Virus record (IMG/VR): IMGVR_UViG_3300036770_005220
Coordinates: 1 to 20,077 of that record
Reading direction: 5' to 3' (one strand)
DNA length: 20,077 nucleotides
Origin: a virus
Made by a program: the position numbers and the translations under genes. The notes under the pieces are model-generated. The model was not told the origin of the DNA and made no database searches. It worked only from the letters and a program-made list of their open reading frames with translations. Shown piece by piece: positions 15,930-20,077 of the stretch (positions are counted from its first letter, which is position 1; each line of letters opens with the position of its first letter).

Positions 15930-16060
15930 CCAGTGCTAGAGCGGAACGTGGCTGCGCAGAGCACTTTAATATCTGCAAACGGGCGGACAGGAAACATGAA
16001 AGGGATGGCGCAAACTTCCCTGGTAAGACTCCTGGGCAGGGCTTGACCCTGTCATGGTAT
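15930..16060 (+). ncRNA. structured leader RNA before the tRNA array
   Basis: The 130 nt between the promoter and tRNA-Thr hold no gene but several hairpins: AGTGCT (15932-15937) with AGCACT (15960-15965); an alternative GCAGA (15956-15960) with TCTGC (15972-15976); AGGGA with TCCCT near 15990-16022; and CAGGG (16037-16041) with CCCTG (16047-16051). It could be a leader removed by tRNA processing or a small RNA in its own right. It lacks tRNA features and I do not recognise a known RNA class. Confidence 0.5.
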
Positions 16061-16135
16061 GCCCCGGTAGCACAACGGTAGTGCAACTGATTTGTAATCA
16101 GTAGGTTGGGAGTTCGAATCTCTTCTGGGGCACCA
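16061..16135 (+). tRNA. tRNA-Thr(TGT)
   Basis: Acceptor GCCCCGG pairs with CTGGGGC; anticodon loop TTTGTAA (anticodon 16093-16095); T-loop TTCGAAT; encoded ACCA. Reads ACA. Its final CCA is the first part of an 18-nt inverted repeat that continues into the following RNA element. Confidence 0.93.
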
Positions 16136-16259
16136 TATTGAAGCACACTCGCCATTGGTCGTCGGCCTTGAGCGGTTGGCAAACCGGGACCGCACGACGA
16201 AGCAGCAATAGCCAGCGCGGTGGAAACGCCCATGGTGGGCAGAGTGTGCTTCAATATGG
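16133..16259 (+). ncRNA. structured RNA element 1, closed by 18-bp stem, between tRNA genes
   Basis: CCATATTGAAGCACACTC (16133-16150) is perfectly complementary to 16242-16259, enclosing about 90 nt; the pairing continues GCC/GGC past a bulged A. Inside are TCGTCG/CGACGA with a nested GCGGT/ACCGC hairpin, and a small hairpin GCG (16215-16217) - loop CGGTGGAAA - CGC (16227-16229). That hairpin loop recurs in the elements at 17983-18142 and 19500-19604. No reading frame is plausible. The 5' arm starts with the CCA of tRNA-Thr, so folding would compete with, or mark, tRNA 3'-end processing. Confidence 0.65.
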
Positions 16260-16339
16260 TTAGAGTCGGGTGACATGTAGGCGTTCTCTAAAACGTCGAG
16301 GGTTGGGATTCCCGAGCCTGCAACACAGGCACCATATTG
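16252..16339 (+). other. tRNA-like remnant or alternative-pairing element ending in ACCA
   Basis: CAATATGG (16252-16259) can also pair with CCATATTG (16332-16339), giving a second closed domain. It contains GGCGTT/AACGTC (anticodon-arm-like, but a 6-nt loop), a GGG-TTGGGAT-TCCC T-arm-like hairpin, and GCCTG/CAGGC followed by ACCA. The last 12 nt (GGCACCATATTG, 16328-16339) repeat the end of tRNA-Thr plus its flank (16129-16140). I read it as a decayed or tRNA-mimicking copy; a proper cloverleaf cannot be drawn because the 3' acceptor strand pairs locally. Confidence 0.4.
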
Positions 16340-16360
16340 CCATTGATTAAATATTTTACC

Positions 16361-17545
16361 ATGATGATAAAGATTTACATGCCAAGTGAACACCAAACCC
16401 CAATCGGCTGGGACCGATACCAGAGTGTGATCGTGGATTGGGAACCACCTGGCGTTGCATGGAAATATGTATCTGATATCCAAGATGCTGATTGGATCAT
16501 GTGTGTGATTAAATGGTATGATCTAGAAAAACAAATCGCATGGTTCCGTGCCAGGATCAGGCCCGATCAATTCGTGATCTTCATCAATGTTTATCATTCA
16601 GAAGAACAGCTGGGCCAGGTGTTTGAATCCCGCGACTGGCAGGATAACATAGATTTTTTCCAGCAGCATCAGCATAGGATTTGTTACGTTGATTGCAATA
16701 GCTGTGTACGAAATCAATATCCGGATGTGATATATTACGATTTCCTTTGGGAAAGACAACTAGTGTATTTTACGGAATATGAAAAACATGATTTGTCACG
16801 CCGCATACACACGAGATTTTCTACTGCAGAAATGTTTGCTCTTGAAGATATTAGTAAAACACCCGTGGCTAAACACTACCTTGCTGCCATGCGAGTCTGG
16901 TCAGAACAAGACGCGCCCCGTGGTCATTGGTACTCCTATGAGTCTCGTTCTCGATTTCGAGAGCTACTGCGAAACATCTTGGACGCAGACAAAGGCTATG
17001 TCAGCGATCACAAAAAAGGCGTGTTTATCCAACCGCAAGAGTACAAGCATTATATCAAACGTGATCTCGAAAATCCACAAGGGTGGTTCGCAGGAGGATC
17101 TTGGTATCCGGCACACAATCGTTATTATCAAGACAGTTTTGTCAGCGTGTATGTGGAAACCATTACTTTTGGTCACAGCTACAAACTTATAACAGAAAAA
17201 ACTTATGATCCTTTGATCAAAGGCAACTTTATACTGCCCATGGGATATCAGGGCATGGTCCAGGACATACTGGATCGAGGGTTCGTCTTGCCAGATTGGT
17301 TAGATTACAGTTATGACCAATTGCCAGACGCATCACGATTTGATGCCTATCTTGATTCTGTGCGATCTTTGTTGAACATGCGCCAGCATCAGTTATTTGA
17401 ATTGTATTGCCGGGACAAATATATTTTAGAGCACAATAGATCTATATTCTTTTCTACACCGCGAGTGAGTTTGTTGAGTCTTATACAAAACAATTTCCAA
17501 AATCGCGGATGTCATAAACAACCGGACCCATCGTCTAACGGTTAG
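16361..17545 (+). CDS. phage protein with GT10/fucosyltransferase-like C-terminus
   Basis: 394 aa from ATG 16361; 16364 and 16379 are alternatives and none has a clear Shine-Dalgarno. TTAAATA (16347-16353) just upstream resembles a late promoter -10, which would leave almost no leader. The C-terminal third reads FVSVYVETITFGH, then LITEKTYDPLIKGNFILPMG, then DRGFVLPDWLDYSYDQLPD, which follows the order of the donor-site block of GT10 alpha-1,3-fucosyltransferases (xTEKxYxPxxxGxxPI, then GFxxxxxxxDxSYD). The N-terminal two-thirds are aromatic and Asp-rich and not recognised. It may be a glycosyltransferase acting on host or virion glycans. The last 22 nt, including the stop, lie inside tRNA-Glu. 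Confidence 0.65.
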   Translation: MMIKIYMPSEHQTPIGWDRYQSVIVDWEPPGVAWKYVSDIQDADWIMCVIKWYDLEKQIAWFRARIRPDQFVIFINVYHSEEQLGQVFESRDWQDNIDFFQQHQHRICYVDCNSCVRNQYPDVIYYDFLWERQLVYFTEYEKHDLSRRIHTRFSTAEMFALEDISKTPVAKHYLAAMRVWSEQDAPRGHWYSYESRSRFRELLRNILDADKGYVSDHKKGVFIQPQEYKHYIKRDLENPQGWFAGGSWYPAHNRYYQDSFVSVYVETITFGHSYKLITEKTYDPLIKGNFILPMGYQGMVQDILDRGFVLPDWLDYSYDQLPDASRFDAYLDSVRSLLNMRQHQLFELYCRDKYILEHNRSIFFSTPRVSLLSLIQNNFQNRGCHKQPDPSSNG

Positions 17546-17598
17546 GACATTACCCTTTCACGGTAAGAATAGGGATTCGAATTCCCTTGGGTTCACCA
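17524..17598 (+). tRNA. tRNA-Glu(TTC)
   Basis: Acceptor GGACCCA with TGGGTTC; anticodon stem TTACC/GGTAA around loop CTTTCAC (anticodon TTC); T-loop TTCGAAT; encoded ACCA. Reads GAA. Its first 22 nt also encode the C-terminus of the preceding protein gene. Confidence 0.93.
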
Positions 17599-17603
17599 AT
17601 TAT

Positions 17604-17730
17604 GTGCGTTTCGTCTAAACAACGGACAAGACAGGGGGCCACATAAGTCTACAGTGGAAACACAACACTGAAAAGTGCGGTAGCGGTGGAATAACCTCTG
17701 AATGCGGGTTCGAATCCCGTAACGCACACC
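17604..17730 (+). other. interrupted tRNA-like gene with about 50-nt insert in the anticodon arm
   Basis: GTGCGTT (17604-17610) pairs perfectly with AACGCAC (17721-17727); a D-arm (GTCT 17613-17616 / AGAC 17629-17632) and a perfect T-arm (GCGGG-TTCGAAT-CCCGT, 17704-17720) are in the right places. The anticodon stem can be AGGGG (17633-17637) with CCTCT (17695-17699), but the loop is 57 nt instead of 7. The insert has CCAC/GTGG and a CACT-GAAA-AGTG tetraloop hairpin. Position 33 would not be U, so no anticodon can be assigned. The 3' end is ACCG, without full CCA, unlike every other tRNA here. Either a tRNA with a small intron or a tRNA-like RNA. Confidence 0.6.
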
Positions 17731-17751
17731 GTTTTTGTATTCTTGGGGTAA

Positions 17752-17802
17752 GATGATACACAGGCATCATCACGATAGTTCGCGGGTGTGTGGGCGACTA
17801 TC
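17752..17802 (+). repeat. two adjacent hairpins between tRNA-like gene and tRNA-Trp
   Basis: GATGAT (17752-17757) pairs with ATCATC (17766-17771) around an 8-nt loop. GATAGT-T-CGC (17774-17783) pairs with GCG-ACTATC (17794-17802) with one bulge. The 85-nt gap has no gene; the hairpins suggest a further structured spacer or processing signal. Confidence 0.5.
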
Positions 17803-17813
17803 ACTTATTATTT

Positions 17814-17887
17814 GCCGGGTTGGTCTATCGGTACGACAGGGGTCTCCAAAACCCTTAAGGGCGGTTCGACTCCGTCACCCGGTGCCA
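17814..17887 (+). tRNA. tRNA-Trp(CCA)
   Basis: Acceptor GCCGGGT with ACCCGGT (G1-U72 wobble); anticodon stem GGGGT/ACCCT around CTCCAAA (anticodon CCA); T-loop TTCGACT; discriminator G and encoded CCA as usual for bacterial tRNA-Trp. Confidence 0.9.
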
Positions 17888-17893
17888 TTTTAT

Positions 17894-17967
17894 TGAGGCG
17901 TCGTCTAACGGCAGGACAGCAGGTTTTGATCCTGCTTATCGTGGTTCGAATCCATGCGCCTCAGCCA
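17894..17967 (+). tRNA. tRNA-Gln(TTG)
   Basis: Acceptor TGAGGCG with CGCCTCA; anticodon stem GCAGG/CCTGC around TTTTGAT (anticodon TTG); T-loop TTCGAAT; discriminator G; encoded CCA. Reads CAA. Confidence 0.93.
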
Positions 17968-17982
17968 ACTTGGTGACCTGCA

Positions 17983-18142
17983 GGCCGGCCTGACGGGTTC
18001 ATCCTATCAGTGCAAGAGCTTTTCCGTTTTGGTAGCACTGATTGACACATGAGGTAGAACGGAATAGGTCATGCTGTCGGGGGGTATGACTGACAACAAT
18101 CCAGTAGCGGGAGAACTCGTGAACGATAGCCCCGGCCTTTTT
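17983..18142 (+). ncRNA. structured RNA element 2 with H-type pseudoknot, between tRNA-Gln and tRNA-His
   Basis: About 160 nt without a gene. GGCCGG (17983-17988) can close with CCGGCC (18132-18137), directly followed by T5. Stem ATCAGTGC (18006-18013) / GCACTGAT (18035-18042) is perfect, and TTCCGTT in its loop (18022-18028) is perfectly complementary to AACGGAA (18058-18064), a classic pseudoknot. GTCAT (18068-18072)/ATGAC (18086-18090) encloses a G6 run (18079-18084) that could pair with CCCC (18130-18133). A hairpin AGT-AGCGGGAGA-ACT (18103-18117) shares its 9-nt loop pattern with the other two elements. I know no named class that fits. Confidence 0.7.
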
Positions 18143-18144
18143 AC

Positions 18145-18221
18145 GTGACCGTTGTCAAGTGGCCTAAGACCCCGGGTTGTGATCCCGGTATTCGTTGGTT
18201 CGAATCCAACCGGTCACCCCA
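18145..18221 (+). tRNA. tRNA-His(GTG)
   Basis: Acceptor GTGACCG with CGGTCAC; anticodon stem CCGGG/CCCGG around TTGTGAT (anticodon GTG); T-loop TTCGAAT; C73 and encoded CCA. The base before G1 is C (18144), so the G-1 normally encoded in bacterial tRNA-His is missing. Confidence 0.9.
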
Positions 18222-18226
18222 TTTTT

Positions 18227-18321
18227 GCTCCTGTAGTTTAATGGTAGAACACCTGTCTTATACACAGGCTCAGGCGCCAGATTAGCGCACAGTACAGGTT
18301 CGAGTCCTGTCGGGAGCACCA
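18227..18321 (+). tRNA. tRNA with TAT anticodon (Ile-like) and long variable arm
   Basis: Acceptor GCTCCTG with CGGGAGC; D-arm TAGTTTAATGGTAGAACA; anticodon stem CCTGT/ACAGG around CTTATAC (anticodon TAT, 18259-18261); T-arm ACAGG-TTCGAGT-CCTGT; A73 and CCA. Between anticodon and T-arms there are 25 nt with a GCGC/GCGC stem instead of 4-5 nt, a class II feature not expected for Ile. It would read AUA if charged with Ile; identity is uncertain. It begins directly after a T5 run. Confidence 0.8.
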
Positions 18322-18330
18322 AGTTTTGAT

Positions 18331-18404
18331 GGGACCGTAGCTGGAAGGTCAAGCATAGGACTTTTAATCCTTCGACGAGGGTTCGATTCCCTCCGGTCCT
18401 ACCA
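18331..18404 (+). tRNA. tRNA-Lys(TTT)
   Basis: Acceptor GGGACCG with CGGTCCT; anticodon loop CTTTTAA (anticodon TTT) on a stem TAGGA/TCCTT with a terminal T-T mismatch; T-arm GAGGG-TTCGATT-CCCTC; encoded ACCA. Reads AAA. Confidence 0.9.
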
Positions 18405-18421
18405 ATCGCAACTGGTAGAGC

Positions 18422-18428
18422 ATAAATA
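18422..18428 (+). promoter_or_regulatory. possible late promoter element ATAAATA before HNH gene
   Basis: CATAAATACTCT closely follows the T4 late consensus. The expected start is about 18435, at the first ATG of the HNH gene, which favours the second ATG (18450) or a leaderless message. The preceding CAACTGGTAGAGCA (18408-18422) looks like a tRNA D-arm. Confidence 0.4.
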
Positions 18429-18434
18429 CTCTAA

Positions 18435-18857
18435 ATGAGAGCTCGACCAATGAAAGTGTATAACTGTGTTAACTGTGGAAAAGAAACAAAGTTTTGTCAT
18501 TCAAAAGTAAACAAGTATTGTACCCTAAAGTGCCAAGGGGAGCATCGCAATAAGGTTTGGTTTGTAGATAACAAACCTTTATTTGAAAAAGGTCTTTTAA
18601 AGAGTAGACCGGCTATCAAGAGATTTGTAGAATTAAGAGATGGATATAAATGCTCGATATGTGGGCAACTTCCCGAACACCGTGGTAAATCGTTAGTAAT
18701 GATATTAGATCATATAGACGGAAATGCAAGCAATAATAAACCGGAAAACTTTCGTTTAGTGTGTCCAAATTGTGACACTCAACTGCCAACATATAAAGCA
18801 AAAAATATTGGAAATGGTAGAGCAACGAAAGGAATGAAATGGTGCAGTAGGCTTTGA
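18435..18857 (+). CDS. HNH homing-type endonuclease with N-terminal zinc finger
   Basis: 140 aa from ATG 18435, or 135 aa from ATG 18450. An N-terminal zinc-binding segment has CVNCGKE, then FCHS and YCTLKC. The nuclease core has CSICG, then the catalytic ILDHIDGNASNN, ENFRLVCPNCDTQ and a final KN/GR basic end; this is the standard HNH-ribbon layout with D-H-x-D-G and a CPxC zinc pair, so it should be active. Base composition is clearly more A+T-rich than the flanking genes, suggesting recent acquisition. It sits inside the tRNA array directly after a D-arm-like fragment, as expected for a mobile endonuclease that targets tRNA genes. Confidence 0.9.
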   Translation: MRARPMKVYNCVNCGKETKFCHSKVNKYCTLKCQGEHRNKVWFVDNKPLFEKGLLKSRPAIKRFVELRDGYKCSICGQLPEHRGKSLVMILDHIDGNASNNKPENFRLVCPNCDTQLPTYKAKNIGNGRATKGMKWCSRL

Positions 18858-18914
18858 TTTAATTCTAGATCCTACCATGTTTTCTCCCTAGGTATTTGAC
18901 CGCCAGCGGGGTAC

Positions 18915-18921
18915 CTAAATA
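18915..18921 (+). promoter_or_regulatory. possible late promoter element CTAAATA
   Basis: CTAAATATTTT lies 39 nt upstream of the small membrane-protein ATG; the same 10-mer TAAATATTTT occurs at 16348-16357 before the GT10-like gene. A GATGG/CCATC hairpin (18930-18944) lies in the leader, ahead of the AGGA ribosome site. Confidence 0.4.
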
Positions 18922-18959
18922 TTTTGGGGGATGGCTAGACCATCTTCCTGAGGAAATAT

Positions 18960-19196
18960 ATGGAATCTTTAAACAAACTATTCACATCTGTGAGCGATTT
19001 CCTGGGCCACATCACCCACTTGGGTGTCAAGCTCATCGCCGTGGGTGTGGTGCTGCAGATACTTTTTGGGGCTGCAGTGCCCTTCCTAGGACTGGATGTC
19101 GTGGGTGCCATCACATCATTTGTGGCAGCCCTAGGCGACAAAGGTCTGGTGGGATTGGTAGCACTAGCAGTGCTGTACTGGGCCTTTAAGAAGTAA
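18960..19196 (+). CDS. small two-helix membrane protein, holin-like by topology only
   Basis: 78 aa, well placed behind AGGAA (18951-18955). Two hydrophobic stretches are visible: about 20-42 (VKLIAVGVVLQILFGAAVPF) and about 59-75 (GLVGLVALAVLYWAF), joined by an amphipathic DVVGAITSFVAALGDK linker, and it ends in a basic KK. There is no signal-peptide cleavage site. Size and topology would fit a class II holin, but similar small membrane proteins of unknown role are frequent in marine T4-like phages and no endolysin gene lies nearby. A strong terminator follows 25 nt after the stop. Confidence 0.75.
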   Translation: MESLNKLFTSVSDFLGHITHLGVKLIAVGVVLQILFGAAVPFLGLDVVGAITSFVAALGDKGLVGLVALAVLYWAFKK

Positions 19197-19219
19197 GAGT
19201 TCCAGTGTTGTCTCACAAG

Positions 19220-19245
19220 AACCCGCTGGCAACAGCGGGTTTTTT
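19220..19245 (+). terminator. rho-independent terminator abutting tRNA-Arg
   Basis: CCCGCTG (19222-19228), GCAA tetraloop, CAGCGGG (19233-19239), T6 (19240-19245). A strong terminator, yet the next base is position 1 of tRNA-Arg and no promoter lies between, so downstream tRNAs depend on read-through or on a promoter further up. Confidence 0.9.
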
Positions 19246-19322
19246 CTGCCCGTAGCTCAGCTGGATAGAGCATGAGCCTTCTAAGCTCAGGGCCACAGGT
19301 TCGAATCCTGTCGGGCAGGCCA
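19246..19322 (+). tRNA. tRNA-Arg(TCT)
   Basis: Acceptor CTGCCCG with CGGGCAG (C1-G72, an uncommon first pair); D-arm TAGCTCAGCTGGATAGAGC; anticodon stem TGAGC/GCTCA around CTTCTAA (anticodon TCT); T-loop TTCGAAT; encoded CCA. Reads AGA. Confidence 0.93.
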
Positions 19323-19327
19323 TATTT

Positions 19328-19412
19328 GTCCTTGGTGGTGAAATCGGTAGACACCACAGACTTAAAATCTGTCGGCGCAGCCGTGCCGGTTCGATTCCGG
19401 CCCAAGGCACCA
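19328..19412 (+). tRNA. tRNA-Leu(TAA)
   Basis: Class II tRNA: anticodon loop CTTAAAA (anticodon TAA) on ACAGA/TCTGT, variable arm CGGC-GCA-GCCG, T-arm GCCGG-TTCGATT-CCGGC, A73 and CCA. The acceptor is imperfect at its end: TCCTTGG faces CCAAGGC, giving a U-C mismatch at 1-72 (or one extra T if the mature end is G19328). Reads UUA. Confidence 0.88.
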
Positions 19413-19419
19413 TGATGAT

Positions 19420-19494
19420 GTTGCGGTGGCTGAGTGGTCAGGCAACAGTCTGCAAAACTGTGAAACGCAGGTTCAAATCCTGTCCGCAACTCCA
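19420..19494 (+). tRNA. tRNA-Cys(GCA)
   Basis: Acceptor GTTGCGG with CCGCAAC; anticodon stem ACAGT/ACTGT around CTGCAAA (anticodon GCA); T-arm GCAGG-TTCAAAT-CCTGT; discriminator U, as required for Cys identity; encoded CCA. Confidence 0.92.
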
Positions 19495-19499
19495 ATTTT

Positions 19500-19604
19500 G
19501 CTTGTGTGCCGCTGGTGCTGGCATCGCGAACCAGTGGCTGGAAAACTGCCCAAATCTGTCATGACTTTGGTCAGAGACGTGTGGAAGTGCAGAGGCACAC
19601 AAGC
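19500..19604 (+). ncRNA. structured RNA element 3, closed by 11-bp stem, between tRNA-Cys and tRNA-Asn
   Basis: GCTTGTGTGCC (19500-19510) is perfectly complementary to GGCACACAAGC (19594-19604), enclosing 83 nt. Inside are CTGGT/ACCAG, a hairpin CAGT-GGCTGGAAA-ACTG (19532-19548) and TGAC-TTTG-GTCA with outer GTC/GAC. The hairpin loop GGCTGGAAA and the flanking CCAG/GCCCA match the element at 16133-16259, as does the opening GCCnnTGGT. There is no reading frame and no tRNA feature. Confidence 0.65.
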
Positions 19605-19616
19605 ATCCTGAATTGA

Positions 19617-19691
19617 TGGCGAGTAGATCAGTGGTAGATCAGCTGACTGTTAATCAGCCTGTCGTAGGTTCGATCCCTACCTCGCCAGCCA
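19617..19691 (+). tRNA. tRNA-Asn(GTT)
   Basis: Acceptor TGGCGAG with CTCGCCA; anticodon stem GCTGA/TCAGC around CTGTTAA (anticodon GTT); T-loop TTCGATC; discriminator G; encoded CCA. Last tRNA visible; a minus-strand frame overlaps its 3' half. Confidence 0.92.
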
Positions 19692-20077
19692 ACCTTGCTA
19701 GCCCACTGAGATCAAGGTCATTGAGTCCTCGTGCCTGCCGCCAGTGGTGGTATTCTCTTACAGCAAGATCATCATGGCGTATCATGCCTGCGCGGTCTAT
19801 GATGCTGTGATACTGAGATAAAAAACCTTGTTCATGTGCCATGATCATGGCCAAATCAATGCACCATGGATTATACTCTTGTAGATATCGCGCATCGTAA
19901 AGAGAATCTTGCGCATGATACCAAGTTTGTCCAGAACCAGTAGGCCATGGGTTATCTTGCTGGAATTTTTTGATTATCCATTCATGACACTGATCAAGAT
20001 ACACATGGAAGAAATTTACCTGAGCGTTGTGTTTTATTGAATCAAATCGGGCTTTGTCCCGGAAAAACTCGCGGGGA
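19654..20077 (-). CDS. 5'-truncated minus-strand protein, unknown function
   Basis: The frame is open to the right edge, so the start lies outside; a GTG at 20004 is internal. About 140 residues are visible, with FDSIKHNAQVNFFHVYLDQC, then NPWPTGSGQTWYHAQDSLYD and YNPWCIDLAMIMAHEQG. The composition (aromatic, His- and Asp-rich, no low complexity) looks like a real soluble protein. The last 12 residues (GEVGIEPTTG) are the antisense reading of tRNA-Asn, so the true end may be poorly constrained. It is the only minus-strand gene here and is convergent with the tRNA array. No domain is recognised. Confidence 0.6.
   Translation of the reverse strand, partial: PREFFRDKARFDSIKHNAQVNFFHVYLDQCHEWIIKKFQQDNPWPTGSGQTWYHAQDSLYDARYLQEYNPWCIDLAMIMAHEQGFLSQYHSIIDRAGMIRHDDLAVREYHHWRQARGLNDLDLSGLARLAGEVGIEPTTG

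Noticed and set aside
16052-16483. Minus-strand frame over tRNA-Thr and element 1
   Set aside because: Contains the antisense-tRNA peptide pattern (RRDSNSQPTDYKSVA) and crosses RNA structure; not a gene.
17604-17730. tmRNA or group I intron
   Set aside because: Far too short, without tag reading frame or the conserved P/Q/R/S core elements.
18397-18877. TCCTACCA at 18397-18404 and 18870-18877 as target-site duplication of the HNH gene
   Set aside because: Only 8 nt and part of a common tRNA 3' end; chance cannot be excluded.
18935-19495. 186-codon minus-strand frame across the tRNA block
   Set aside because: Its peptides (for example GFEPA and RIRTCGP types) are the well-known antisense translation of tRNA genes.
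16133-19604. Hammerhead, twister or HDV-like ribozymes next to the tRNAs
   Set aside because: HDV-like ribozymes are known beside phage tRNAs, but none of the elements shows the needed core (no CUGAUGA, no HDV P1 starting at the tRNA end with a J4/2 motif).

Overview
The window looks like part of a large T4-like tailed phage (Caudoviricetes, myovirus-type) infecting a Gram-negative bacterium, probably from an environmental metagenome. Evidence for phage: long runs of same-strand genes that overlap by 1-4 nt, a PAAR spike-tip protein, a pectate-lyase-fold tail spike with an Mtd-like N-terminus, a phage-style NrdA-NrdB-glutaredoxin block, an MGME1/RecB-like exonuclease, a free-standing HNH endonuclease, and an array of 11 tRNAs with encoded CCA. 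Evidence for a Gram-negative host: a lipoprotein with a lipobox, an exported EF-hand protein, E. coli-like class Ia RNR and sigma70-type promoters. The host genus cannot be read from the sequence.

Layout. (1) 1-1588: three T4-like conserved proteins of unknown, probably head-related, role. (2) 1575-5588: a sigma70-like promoter, then a peptide deformylase fused to a second domain, a stand-alone paralogue of that second domain with an intact P-loop-like motif, an exonuclease, and a TPR/GT9-like glycosyltransferase. (3) 5589-7644: tail spike and a small partner. (4) 7641-11637: nrdA, nrdB, grx and a small conserved barrel-like protein, tightly coupled. (5) 11640-14008: PAAR tip and a 688-aa probable structural protein. 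(6) 14043-15705: a strong promoter driving ahpC-ahpD, followed by an exported EF-hand protein and a small lipoprotein; this looks like a host-derived auxiliary cassette. (7) 15858-19691: terminator, strong promoter, then the tRNA array (Thr, Glu, Trp, Gln, His, Ile-TAT, Lys, Arg, Leu, Cys, Asn), interrupted by a GT10-like gene, an HNH gene, a small membrane protein and several structured non-tRNA elements. (8) the far right: one truncated minus-strand gene, convergent with the array.

How it fits together: RNR plus glutaredoxin supply dNTPs, and AhpC/AhpD would add thiol-based peroxide defence, so the phage carries an unusually complete redox set. Deformylase, the possible sulfotransferase-like proteins and two glycosyltransferase-like genes point to modification of host proteins or surface. 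The most novel material is RNA: three elements lying between tRNAs (16133-16259, 17983-18142, 19500-19604) share a short hairpin with a 9-nt loop ending GGARA, and one of them has a strong pseudoknot. A tRNA-like gene with about 50 nt inserted in its anticodon arm (17604-17730) and a UAU tRNA with an extra variable arm lie in the same array. All functions are inferred from sequence reading alone; no database search was run.
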